Part shown: piece by piece, positions 17,538 through 25,446 of the stretch
Layout of the letters: each line of letters begins with the position of its first letter
Position numbering within the stretch: the first letter of the stretch is position 1
Assembly (NCBI GenBank): GCA_021734165.1
Contig: JAIPJL010000015.1
Location: 1-41,286, forward strand
DNA: 41,286 nucleotides
From: a bacterium
GTDB taxonomy: Bacteria > Electryoneota > AABM5-125-24 > Hatepunaeales > Hatepunaeaceae
Direction of reading: 5' to 3'
Notes under the pieces: generated by a model
Seen by the model: only the letters and a program-made list of their open reading frames with translations
What the model was told of the DNA's origin: nothing
Databases searched by the model: none
Position numbers and translations under genes: made by a program

Positions 17538-19303
17538 TTATCCTACTGATAATGCTTGCCTTCCTGCCCTTCACCACCTTCGCTCAAACGGAGGTCTCAG
17601 GTGAAGTGTCGGGTGAATGGACTGCGGAGGACAGCCCGTATATCGTCGTGGACTCGACTTGGATTCCGGAGGATGAGGAGCTGATGATCAGTCCTGGTGT
17701 GGATGTATTCTTCAATGAAGATCAAGGACTTTACGTTTACGGAATACTTGATGCATCCGGTACGGAAGATGATTCAGTACGTATCCGGGTTGTGGATGAT
17801 GTAGAACATTGGCGAGGGATTCGCTTCTACGGAAGAAATCAGACTGGATGGAACTACGCTTCGATTATCTGTCCTGATACCGCATTCGTGTTGGATCCTA
17901 ATTGCACACTAATCATGAACAACTGCTTTGTAGATGCAGATCGTACGATTGCAGGTGACACGTATTTTGGAATACGAAGTGGTAATCTGACATTTTCACA
18001 TTCAATATTAAAGAGCAGATCACATCACACTGCTACAGGTGGACACCTTACCGCAAACAATACACTATTCGACTTTGGGGCGGATGAGGATGATGAACCA
18101 GGCTTTTGGACACTCGGAACTACTTTCAGATTAACAAGCTGCGAGATAATTGGCGCGCTTCATGCTGAAGAAGGAATTGTTTATGCCGACAGTTGCCGTT
18201 TTCTACAAACTCCAATTGGCAGACGTACAGGATTGGGAATTGGATTGGGGCGAATGACAGAATCCTATATCGAAGGTGGAGCATCAGCAGGGAGAATTTA
18301 TTCACAAACATCAGCGACTTTCAGAAATAACACCTTGCTTGGAGGTTTAAACATTTCCGGTAGTGTCGACGTTTCAGGTTGCATTGTAGGAGGATCCCTT
18401 GATATTGATAACTGTGTGACTGTTTCTGTTCTAAACTCAATATTTAATGGAAGTCTGTTTATGAGTTCTTCAGACTCTATAATCATAGATAGTTGTTCTT
18501 TTATTGGTAATGATCCGAATAATCATGGAATTAGCTATCTCGGAATCGAAGATAATCCTCACCTTTCTATAACCAGAAGTGTTATCAGACTAAATCGGAT
18601 TTCAATAGATTCAAGAGTTAATACTATCCTTGATCACAACACATTTGTATTTGATTCTTCCGGTTTTTCGGCTATTACCAGTATTGGACGAGATTCCATA
18701 CCTACAAACAACATATTTATAACTCTAACTCCAGGTCAGCGGTTATTCTCAACACAATTAGTTCAGGGGATGGAATACAATTGTGTTTATGGATTTGAAT
18801 ATATATCTGGACCATTTGAGGATCCAATTCCAATTGATGAGATCGATTCAACAAACATAATTGCTAATCCACTAATTGGATGGGATGACATCACACCATA
18901 CATTTCTTTTAACTCTCCCTGTATAGACAGAGGTGATCCTGAATTCGAACTTGATGCGGACAGTACCCGTTCTGATATAGGCGCAAGAGCTTATGATTAT
19001 ATACATTACATATCCCGACCATCTGATGAGGTTAATTATCCAAAACTATTAAGTCTAAATGCATTTCCTAATCCGTTTAACAACACATGCAGACTCAGAT
19101 ATGAACTGCCTTTCACTGCAAGTATTTCAATAGGTTTATATGATGGTCTGGGCAGGTTTATTAAGGAAATATCAGACGGTAATCAAAGTGCGGGTTATCA
19201 TGATTGCCTCATAGAAGCGTCTGATCTTCCTGCAGGTGTTTATTTTGTAAGGTTTTCAACAGATCAATTTCAGCAAAATCGGAAAATATTGCTAATTCGA
19301 TAA
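17534..19303 (+). CDS. Beta-helix T9SS cargo protein, second of a tandem pair
   Basis: A 589-aa paralogue of the preceding gene, starting inside its stop codon (ATGA at 17534-17537), so the two are probably translationally coupled. The first 60 residues are almost the same as in the upstream copy (MIILLIMLAFLPFTTFAQ, then the TEVSGEVSGEW cap and VDSTWIPEDEEL), while the beta-helix coils have diverged strongly. Before the sorting domain it has CIDRGDPEFELDADSTRSDIG, then AFPNPFNNTCRLRYEL, YDGLGRFIKE, LPAGVYFVRF and KILLIR, a complete T9SS type A domain. The conserved ends with a variable middle suggest exchange or relaxed selection of the helix portion. The transcript ends at the palindromic terminator at 19557 or at the repeat at 19395. 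Function is unknown. Confidence 0.85.
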   Translation: MIILLIMLAFLPFTTFAQTEVSGEVSGEWTAEDSPYIVVDSTWIPEDEELMISPGVDVFFNEDQGLYVYGILDASGTEDDSVRIRVVDDVEHWRGIRFYGRNQTGWNYASIICPDTAFVLDPNCTLIMNNCFVDADRTIAGDTYFGIRSGNLTFSHSILKSRSHHTATGGHLTANNTLFDFGADEDDEPGFWTLGTTFRLTSCEIIGALHAEEGIVYADSCRFLQTPIGRRTGLGIGLGRMTESYIEGGASAGRIYSQTSATFRNNTLLGGLNISGSVDVSGCIVGGSLDIDNCVTVSVLNSIFNGSLFMSSSDSIIIDSCSFIGNDPNNHGISYLGIEDNPHLSITRSVIRLNRISIDSRVNTILDHNTFVFDSSGFSAITSIGRDSIPTNNIFITLTPGQRLFSTQLVQGMEYNCVYGFEYISGPFEDPIPIDEIDSTNIIANPLIGWDDITPYISFNSPCIDRGDPEFELDADSTRSDIGARAYDYIHYISRPSDEVNYPKLLSLNAFPNPFNNTCRLRYELPFTASISIGLYDGLGRFIKEISDGNQSAGYHDCLIEASDLPAGVYFVRFSTDQFQQNRKILLIR

Positions 19304-19367
19304 CTTCAAACAGAAAGTAATTTCGTTACAAATATACGGAATACTTAACAAAACATAGGATGTTATA

Positions 19368-19466
19368 ATGAAAAGGCGCATTCGCTCAATGTTTCCTGGC
19401 AGATTTCAAGTGAAGCTTGCGAAACGTAATCTGCCAGGTTACGCTTCGCTTGAAACCCGGCAGTAA
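19368..19466 (+). other. Possible 32-aa reading frame overlapping a nested inverted repeat
   Basis: ATG 19368 opens a 32-codon basic reading frame (MKRRIRSMFPGRFQVKLAKR...) that is almost co-extensive with a structured repeat. CCTGGCAGATT (19395-19405) pairs perfectly with AATCTGCCAGG (19428-19438). The competing arm TTACGCTTCGCTTGAAAC (19439-19456) is an imperfect complement of TTTCAAGTGAAGC...GTAA in the loop. The upstream AGGA is weak. I think the DNA or RNA structure is the real feature and the peptide incidental. The rest of the 319-bp gap 19304-19622 contains only the terminator at 19557. Confidence 0.4.
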
Positions 19467-19556
19467 CTCCTATGATTTTCACCTAATACTTTCGGGAAAT
19501 GCTATAGTATCAGTTATCGTTTGAATCAAAGTAATTGAGGGGAAAATAAGAAAATA

Positions 19557-19582
19557 AAAAAGTGTACAATTGTACACTTTTT
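19557..19582. terminator. Bidirectional intrinsic terminator
   Basis: A perfect 26-bp palindrome: AAAAAGTGTACAA followed by TTGTACACTTTTT. It sits between the convergent beta-helix gene (plus) and the response-regulator gene (minus), with a U-run in both directions. Confidence 0.9.
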
Positions 19583-19622
19583 ATTATGAGAAAGCGATTA
19601 TGTTGGAACGCCTGAAATAATT

Positions 19623-19997
19623 TTAGTTATCGACGCCTGTTGTTAATTCTTTAATGATCTCGTCCATCTTGAGAAGATCAATGGGTTTGGTGATATAATC
19701 CTCAGCTCCAAGCGCTATTGCTTCTTTCGCTGTCTCTAAATCGAGCATTCCGCTGATCATCAACACTTTGACCCGCCTATCGATTTTACCAATCTTTTTT
19801 AATACGTCTATTCCCCTCTCGTCAGCGAGAATGACGTCAAGTAAGACAATATGAGGCAGAAAACTCTCATACAATTCAATAGCAGTTTTTGTGTTGTGAG
19901 CACATTTCACTTCATAGCCAAATTCTGCCAGACCATCAAGTATAATGGCGCAAAATTCAGCTTCATCATCAACTATAAGAATTCGAATATGATCCAC
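19623..19997 (-). CDS. Single-domain response regulator (CheY-like receiver)
   Basis: A 124-aa receiver domain with no output domain. All expected residues are present: acidic pocket D10/D11 (ILIVDDE), phospho-acceptor D54 (IVLLDV), switch Ser82 (VLMISG), Y101 and the K104-P105 pair (YITKP). The start is GTG 19997, because the family N-terminus begins directly there. It would be phosphorylated by a sensor histidine kinase not encoded in this window and pass the signal by protein contact. It stands alone on the minus strand, downstream of but about 340 bp from the sigma/CHAT operon, with its own promoter candidate (20064-20092). Its output target is unknown. Confidence 0.9.
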   Translation of the reverse strand: MDHIRILIVDDEAEFCAIILDGLAEFGYEVKCAHNTKTAIELYESFLPHIVLLDVILADERGIDVLKKIGKIDRRVKVLMISGMLDLETAKEAIALGAEDYITKPIDLLKMDEIIKELTTGVDN

Positions 19998-20063
19998 TAT
20001 TGTGCTCGCTGAAAAAACAGAAAAGTCTTCTCAAACTTCTAAAACAAGTAAAGGGAAGACAAA

Positions 20064-20092
20064 CTTATCAGATTAATATAGCTTGCTGTAAA
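20064..20092 (-). promoter_or_regulatory. Candidate promoter for the response regulator gene
   Basis: On the minus strand TTTACA (20087-20092) and GATAAG (20064-20069) have a 17-bp spacer, about 65 bp before the GTG start. It is a moderate match to the other sigma70-like sites in the window. Confidence 0.35.
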
Positions 20093-20197
20093 GTAATTTA
20101 CAAACTTTTAATGTGTGCAAATAAAAAAACTATCTACTAATAATCAATATTTTTCTTTAACTATCTTCTTTTAGTAAGCCTGTCAGGAACAAACAGG

Positions 20198-20269
20198 ACA
20201 GTATCACAAAATTTTGGGATCTGATGAATCTATGTGTATTGCCCAGATCATTATGGTTGGTGATACTGT
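20198..20269. other. Long-loop inverted repeat in the gap between response regulator and sigma operon
   Basis: ACAGTATCAC (20198-20207) is a perfect inverted match to GTGATACTGT (20260-20269), with a 52-nt loop. A second small hairpin, CCTGT/ACAGG, lies at 20179-20197. No reading frame worth reporting occurs in the 338 bp between 19998 and 20335. This may be the 3' structure of the minus-strand operon; no T-run follows. Confidence 0.4.
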
Positions 20270-20335
20270 TAGTAAAGGAGTCAGCGATTTATAATGTGAA
20301 TTCCTTCTCTGTTCATTTAATAGATTCCTCACTAA

Positions 20336-20518
20336 TTAGTTTTGGTTGTAGAGTGAGCATCTAAATAATGTAAGATTATTCGTGGAATTACTTGATCTAC
20401 TCTCCAGTTTCTTTCTCAAGCCTTTCCAGAATACATTAATCTTGAAGTATGGTGGCTTATTGCTCCATAACACAAGTAACCATGTTATAACAGCAATGTA
20501 GATAAGTAAGAGTGTCAT
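20336..20518 (-). CDS. Small single-pass membrane protein, function unknown
   Basis: A 60-aa protein starting at ATG 20518, eight bases after a perfect GGAGG (20527-20531, minus strand). An upstream in-frame ATG at 20533 sits before that site and is unlikely. Residues 1-18 (MTLLLIYIAVITWLLVLW) form one transmembrane helix, followed by a basic cytoplasmic or periplasmic segment (FWKGLRKKLESRSSN) and a polar tail. I recognise no family. It is the last gene of the minus-strand CHAT - sigma - anti-sigma series, 97 bp after the anti-sigma gene. Its ribosome binding site is covered by a hairpin (separate entry), so its translation is probably regulated. A helper or sensor for the neighbouring anti-sigma protein is inference only. 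Confidence 0.6.
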   Translation of the reverse strand: MTLLLIYIAVITWLLVLWSNKPPYFKINVFWKGLRKKLESRSSNSTNNLTLFRCSLYNQN

Positions 20519-20526
20519 TTCGGTAA

Positions 20527-20563
20527 CCTCCATTGGTTTAACCCTTTAATGGGTTAATGGAGG
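20527..20563 (-). promoter_or_regulatory. Hairpin sequestering the ribosome binding site of the small membrane protein
   Basis: In the minus-strand RNA, CCTCCATT (20556-20563) pairs perfectly with AATGGAGG (20527-20534), and inside TAACCC (20551-20556 complement) pairs with GGGTTA (20539-20544) with a bulge. The GGAGG used by the 20518 start is therefore buried in the stem by a built-in anti-Shine-Dalgarno. Thermometer, leader or ligand control are all possible. Confidence 0.6.
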
Positions 20564-20615
20564 AAGAATACTAAATCTTACATCCAGAGTTCATATTTTA
20601 CATTTTTATACGAAA

Positions 20616-21458
20616 TTATTTATGTTGATTTACCAGATTCCAGATTGAATCGGCTTTGGCTGAATAAACCTCTTTGGAGGTTTTAATTAGAGAGCGAACA
20701 GAATCTGCACCGGTTAGATCGCCATTAAGTAGATAACTCTGAAAAATGTACCAGTGTAATTCGTCTTTGAGCGTGAAAGCGGTCATGTGTTCAGCTTCAG
20801 TCAACATTTTCAGAGCATTCTCAGGCTCCTTATTAAGGAAATAACATATTCCGAGGTAGGTTTTATATTTGAAGTTTGCACTGTCAAGTTTTACCGCTTC
20901 CATTAGGATATTAGCTGCTGCTGCATAATCACCGTTGTTATAACTTTGCATGGACTGCCTGAATAAATTCTCAGCTTCAGCGGTTGCTTCACTGCGGAGT
21001 ATCATCTGCTTGTATTCTAACGGTTCAAAGATTAGAAATTGCTCATAGGATTGATTCTCGCCTGTTATAAACCCAAAGTATATCACCAGGAATACAACGG
21101 TAACTGACATGATCGGCGCTAACACCTTCGGTCTGAAAGCGAAATCTAAAACATCATTCACAAAATCTTTAATTCCTTGAATAATATCTGAAAAACAGCG
21201 CGTTTGTTTTTCATTCAGTCGTTCTTCTTTATAATCTAACTCACCGTCTTCGATTGCTTCAATTAATCGATCTTTATGCTCGCTAAGCAGTTCCGCCACT
21301 TGACGGAACTCAGCGAGTTCTTCACGACAGAAGGCACACTCAAAGATGTGCTCTTCAAATAATTTCTGATTATCAACATTGAGAAGACCCAGTTCATATT
21401 GAGAAATTAAATTGCCAATTTTGACGTTCGTACATGAACGATTATTTTCTTCGCTCAT
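20616..21458 (-). CDS. Zinc-finger anti-sigma factor with TM helix and TPR domain
   Basis: A 280-aa membrane protein. The N-terminal zinc-binding anti-sigma (ZAS) motif is complete: H37-x3-C41-x2-C44 (HIFECAFC) with C9 as the likely fourth ligand. It should bind and hold the adjacent sigma factor in the cytoplasm. One transmembrane helix (about 112-131, VLAPIMSVTVVFLVIYFGFI) follows, then an outward domain with TPR units (MQSYNNGDYAAAANILMEAV, YLGICYFLNKEPENALKMLT, YIFQSYLLNGDLTGADSV). The ATG overlaps the sigma gene's stop (ATGA), the coupling expected of a sigma/anti-sigma pair. The periplasmic TPRs could sense a partner, perhaps the TPR-CHAT protein of the same operon. That partner is inference; the anti-sigma role is well supported by motif and position. 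Confidence 0.85.
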   Translation of the reverse strand: MSEENNRSCTNVKIGNLISQYELGLLNVDNQKLFEEHIFECAFCREELAEFRQVAELLSEHKDRLIEAIEDGELDYKEERLNEKQTRCFSDIIQGIKDFVNDVLDFAFRPKVLAPIMSVTVVFLVIYFGFITGENQSYEQFLIFEPLEYKQMILRSEATAEAENLFRQSMQSYNNGDYAAAANILMEAVKLDSANFKYKTYLGICYFLNKEPENALKMLTEAEHMTAFTLKDELHWYIFQSYLLNGDLTGADSVRSLIKTSKEVYSAKADSIWNLVNQHK

Positions 21459-22312
21459 ATTACACCCCTATTTTCCAATTTAATCTTCAAGTTATGCCTG
21501 CAGCGGTGTATTCGCGTATTTAGCGCTGATTCTGAAAGATTCCATTTCACCTGAGTTAATTCGCGCCATTGTTTTTCGTCTCTATTCTGGTACATTGATT
21601 TGAAAAATTCCCTGCAAAATTCTGATAGATTACGAATTGCTTTGAGTATATGATCGAGCAGGTCTCGTCTTTCCACATCTTCGTCAAATCGATCATAGTA
21701 AACCAGATCCCTTTCAGGGTGTTCGCTGTTATCAGATTTCCCGTCATCGTCGTAGTTATCATCACTTCTGACAAATCTGTCCTGATCAGCTTTCTTCAAC
21801 CGCAGCTTATCGCGTAACTTGTACATTACTATCTGCTTAAAATAGAGATAGGGATTATCATGGACTTTACTTGTAGCCTTTTCAAAGAATACAATACAGG
21901 ATTCCTGCAAGACATCATCGTCTAATTCCGATCCCCATCCTTGTTTTGATAATTGCGGATCATCTCCTAATCTTACACGAAGAAGTATTAAAAGATTATT
22001 TAAAGCAATTCTATTGCCGTTTTTTGCGCGCTGTAAAAGTTCATCACAAATGCGCCCTAACAAAATAGAACGCGCATATCCTGTAACAGATGCTCGTATT
22101 TCTTTTATATGTTGTTTTATTATCTCAAGCGCTTCGGAAATTATCTGATCTCCGGAACCTTCGGAATCATGTGGAAGGTACTGCATCGTGATCGTTGCTA
22201 ATCCTGGTTCTAATCGAGACATAAGAGCTTCCAGAGCCTCAGCATTTTCGTCTTTAGCAAGGATTAACAGCTCGTTCAGATTTAAGCTGTCGAGTTCGGG
22301 TGGTGATTTCAT
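21455..22312 (-). CDS. ECF-like RNA polymerase sigma factor with apparent duplicated sigma-2 region
   Basis: A 285-aa protein, long for an ECF sigma factor (usually about 170-200). Residues about 91-171 are a sigma-2 region: helix ELLQRAKNGNRIALNNLLIL, then the core-binding DDDVLQESCIVFFEKA and the -10 helix PYLYFKQIVMYKLRDKLR. Residues 216-282 are sigma-4 with a helix-turn-helix (KQWRELTQVKWNLSESALNT, RIHRCRHNLKIKL). Residues about 14-92 repeat the sigma-2 pattern (ELLILAKDENAEALEALMSR ... EALEIIKQHIKEIRASVTGY ARSILLGRICDEL), so a diverged second copy seems to precede it. An acidic linker (about 180-215) separates sigma-2 from sigma-4. The start codon is 10 bp after the CHAT stop and the end overlaps the anti-sigma gene. 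It probably directs transcription of its own operon or surface genes. Confidence 0.82.
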   Translation of the reverse strand: MKSPPELDSLNLNELLILAKDENAEALEALMSRLEPGLATITMQYLPHDSEGSGDQIISEALEIIKQHIKEIRASVTGYARSILLGRICDELLQRAKNGNRIALNNLLILLRVRLGDDPQLSKQGWGSELDDDVLQESCIVFFEKATSKVHDNPYLYFKQIVMYKLRDKLRLKKADQDRFVRSDDNYDDDGKSDNSEHPERDLVYYDRFDEDVERRDLLDHILKAIRNLSEFCREFFKSMYQNRDEKQWRELTQVKWNLSESALNTRIHRCRHNLKIKLENRGVI

Positions 22313-22322
22313 GTGGATTCGT

Positions 22323-25295
22323 TCAATTCCAATAACCTATCATTATAAACGAAGACCAGTAGAACGGATGTTTGTATTTCATCATTGTCTCTTGCTGAGC
22401 CAATTTAAGCGCATCAGCTTTTCGGTTGTTCTTAAGGTGTTCATAGAAACTGCTCATCAGAAATGCCGTTGATTCGTCTTCCACCTGCCATAAAGACGCT
22501 ATAATCGATGGCACACCTGCTGACATGAAGGCTCTGGATAATCCCACCAGATCGTCACCATCGCTGAGTTTACCAAGTCCGGACTCACAGCTTGATAGAA
22601 TAGCCAGATCAGCAGTTAATTTAAGGCTGAAAATCTCTCTGACCTCGAGTCTCCCATCGTTAATGCTGTCCGGCATTAGCAGCAGACTCGATCTGAGAGG
22701 AGATGATCCATCTAACTTAGTATGACAGGCAAGGTGGAGCAAGTTATATTGGGGAGCTTTTTTAATAAAATTGGTTTCAGTAGCATCATCTCTTAATAGA
22801 ACTTCACTATCATATATATTTTTCATCTTCTGACATGTCAATTCTGCAAACTCGAGACTGTGCAGGCTTGAATCTTCTGATTGAGGATTTGCTAATGCGA
22901 GTAAATTCCTTTTCTCCTGTTTCTCTTCACCTTTAAGATACTGAAGAACAGAGCTTGAAGGCAGATAGCTGATTGTTTTGAGTTCACAGAGATACTGCCC
23001 GTTATGATTCATAACTGCCTGAAAAGGCAAATAATGCAGAACACCATGAGGAACAATGATAAGATTTTCAGCGCTAAGCGAATCAATTTCCGAACCAGCC
23101 AGCCTGTCGTACAATTCCATCAGAAGTTTGTTTTGATTTGTAAGCATTGCCAGCGATTGAGCAAATTCATTAACCAAGGCAATCAATGTATCTGAAGATA
23201 ACTTCATCCTGCATAATTTAAAATCATCCCTTGAAATAATCCAAAGCAGCAATTCACTCTCTGTTAAATAGTACTCAAGGAGGCTTGCCGATTTGTCCAG
23301 ATATTGTTGAGCCTGATGCAGTTTTAACGGTTCACCAACTGCAATTGAAACAAGATCATATTCATTTTCTGTCGAATTTTCCTGATCTGTAGATTGAGTC
23401 CAATCGATATCTGTTTCCTCAACAGCAACTGATCCTGACAGCAGATCAAGGAAAGCGCGCGCCTTGCCCCTCTCGACATAATCAAATGCCTCCTCGTTTC
23501 TCTTAAGCTCTACCAGGCTGAGAACGATATTCTCAAAAAGACCTGTTACAAATTCTACATAGTTTCTTTTATGTGATTCAAATTTAATCCTGCTTCTGAC
23601 ATTCTCTAAGAGCGAAACTGCTTGTGTGAACGATTGGACAGCCTCAGTATAATTCCCCTGTTTCATGTAGCAATCACCTTCGAGCATCAGCACGTACTTT
23701 CGCATATCATCCGGGAAATCACACGCCTTAGAGGATTTAAGCGACATTCGAGCGTACTTCATTGCCTCATTATAATCTCCCTTTGAGAGGTGTAATTTGC
23801 CGATTAAATACGTTGCCCAGCTTTCCCGCAATGGATCACGCAATTTTTGACTTAACAGGAGAGCCTGCTCGTATGATTCCTCAGCCTTTATACCGTCACC
23901 AAGTTCGTTATAAATATCAGCCATAGCCCAGAGTGTCTCACAGGCGCCATGCTGATCTCCGGATACTTCTCTGAAACGCAGGCTTTCCTCGCTGTATTCG
24001 AGAGCTTTATCGTATTTCTTCATTTGAGTATATATAGAGCTTAATTTACTTAGCGCAGAACCGATCCCCTGCTGATCGTTAATCTCTCGTCGAATTCGGA
24101 GGCTTTCCAGTATCAGTTTTTCAGCCTTTTCATAATCGTTCAAATAGGTATATACTGTACTTAAATTCCCTAGCGCTCTCGCTGACATTTCATCCGCATC
24201 AAGTTTTTCACAGAGTTCACGGCACTGCGTGAAGCATTCTATAGCTTCAGTAAAATCAGATAAATAAAAGTGGATATTTCCCATATCCAGTAAAAGCCTG
24301 CATTCCCAATTTCGATCACCATATTCTCTAATTTTTAAGAGTGAGACCTTAGCAGTTTGAAGCGCATCATTGTATTTACCAACAGATATATAAGAATTCA
24401 CCAATGCGGATAATACGCGGATTTCTCCCTGCGCGTTATTCAGTTTCTGGTAAATAGACAGGGCTCTGTTTAAACAATCATACTCTTTGTTTGTATTGTT
24501 TAAACTACTGTAACAGAGTCCCATATCAGTGAGAATATCTGCCTCATCCATTTTCAGGGAATCTCTTAAAGCAATATTCAGGGCTTCAGCAAGGTATTCT
24601 AAATCGAGTTTGTAGTTGCCTCTTTCGCTTTCGACTTTTGCCAGACCCATCAGAACATTGATCTGCCGCAAGTGATCGTTAAGCTCCCTGAAAATAGCCA
24701 GACTCATCTTAAGGTATCTGGATGATTTGTTATATTCATTAATATCACTGTAGATTCTACCAAGGTTAATGGCAACAACACCCTCTAACTTACGATTCTT
24801 AAGTTTCCTGCTCAGTTTCAGACAGCGGTGCGAATATTCGAGCGCCGGTTCATAGTCTTTCAATTGACCGCAGGTAGCGCCGAGGCTTTTCAGTATTTCG
24901 CTGCTTCCCTTCAAGTCTTTCAGTGAATCGCTTAATACCAGGGCTTTCTGGTAATGCTCTTTTGCTTCTTTTAATCTTCCTGTATAGTAACATGATTTGC
25001 CAAGTTTGAAGAGCAAGTTTGTGCGTTTTTGAGGATCTGCGTAGATCGATGAATCGGACAGAACATCATGACAGGCGTCGTATAACTCAGAATAACGTGA
25101 GCTGTTATAAAGAGAATCAACCAGCCCGAATTTCAGATCAAGAAAAGAGGACCGGTCGATAATTTTCTGTTGTCCCTGGCAGGAAACGAGTGTAAGACAT
25201 AAACCGATAAACGCGAATGCAATAACAACTGAACAGACTAATGTAAATGCTCTTTGCTTTTTTAAAACAGTTACAAAGTCTTTCCACGAGATCAT
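22323..25295 (-). CDS. TPR-CHAT protease with N-terminal membrane anchor
   Basis: A 990-aa protein. The N-terminus has a transmembrane or lipoprotein-type helix (LVCSVVIAFAFIGLCLTL followed by VSCQG), then about 13 TPR units from roughly residue 50 to 590 (YYTGRLKEAKEHYQKALVLS, YLNDYEKAEKLILESLRI and so on). The C-terminal 300 residues are a CHAT caspase-like cysteine peptidase domain with the catalytic pair His858 (LLHLACHT) and Cys903 (AILSSCESGLG), then VGLSRAFMSAGVPSIIASLW and HPFYWSSFIMIG, all diagnostic. AGGA precedes ATG 25295 by five to six bases. It is first in a tight run with the sigma and anti-sigma genes. TPR-CHAT proteins cleave partner proteins on a signal (as in Craspase and bacterial separases). 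Cleavage of the anti-sigma factor or of the 229-aa neighbour is a hypothesis. Confidence 0.9.
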   Translation of the reverse strand: MISWKDFVTVLKKQRAFTLVCSVVIAFAFIGLCLTLVSCQGQQKIIDRSSFLDLKFGLVDSLYNSSRYSELYDACHDVLSDSSIYADPQKRTNLLFKLGKSCYYTGRLKEAKEHYQKALVLSDSLKDLKGSSEILKSLGATCGQLKDYEPALEYSHRCLKLSRKLKNRKLEGVVAINLGRIYSDINEYNKSSRYLKMSLAIFRELNDHLRQINVLMGLAKVESERGNYKLDLEYLAEALNIALRDSLKMDEADILTDMGLCYSSLNNTNKEYDCLNRALSIYQKLNNAQGEIRVLSALVNSYISVGKYNDALQTAKVSLLKIREYGDRNWECRLLLDMGNIHFYLSDFTEAIECFTQCRELCEKLDADEMSARALGNLSTVYTYLNDYEKAEKLILESLRIRREINDQQGIGSALSKLSSIYTQMKKYDKALEYSEESLRFREVSGDQHGACETLWAMADIYNELGDGIKAEESYEQALLLSQKLRDPLRESWATYLIGKLHLSKGDYNEAMKYARMSLKSSKACDFPDDMRKYVLMLEGDCYMKQGNYTEAVQSFTQAVSLLENVRSRIKFESHKRNYVEFVTGLFENIVLSLVELKRNEEAFDYVERGKARAFLDLLSGSVAVEETDIDWTQSTDQENSTENEYDLVSIAVGEPLKLHQAQQYLDKSASLLEYYLTESELLLWIISRDDFKLCRMKLSSDTLIALVNEFAQSLAMLTNQNKLLMELYDRLAGSEIDSLSAENLIIVPHGVLHYLPFQAVMNHNGQYLCELKTISYLPSSSVLQYLKGEEKQEKRNLLALANPQSEDSSLHSLEFAELTCQKMKNIYDSEVLLRDDATETNFIKKAPQYNLLHLACHTKLDGSSPLRSSLLLMPDSINDGRLEVREIFSLKLTADLAILSSCESGLGKLSDGDDLVGLSRAFMSAGVPSIIASLWQVEDESTAFLMSSFYEHLKNNRKADALKLAQQETMMKYKHPFYWSSFIMIGYWN

Positions 25296-25325
25296 AGAAA
25301 TCCTGTGTTAATACGTTCTGTCAAG

Positions 25326-25347
25326 TCAGTATTTGTTGAAATACTGA
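25326..25347. promoter_or_regulatory. Perfect palindrome upstream of the CHAT operon (possible operator)
   Basis: TCAGTATTT, GTTG, AAATACTGA forms a perfect 9-bp inverted repeat 31 bp before the CHAT start codon; TTGACA (minus strand, 25318-25323) lies between the palindrome and the gene. A protein-binding site or leader hairpin are both possible. I could not find a convincing -10 box for that TTGACA. Confidence 0.4.
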
Positions 25348-25446
25348 TCGTAAAACGGATACTATCCAGTACCTATCATGATATTAAGCTTGTATTCCGT
25401 AAAAGCAATCAATTCATCCAGGCTCTAAACACTAACTTCTATAATA

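Noticed and set aside
21556-21774. 72-aa minus-strand frame inside the sigma factor gene
   Set aside because: It is another reading frame of the sigma factor's acidic linker and sigma-4 region.
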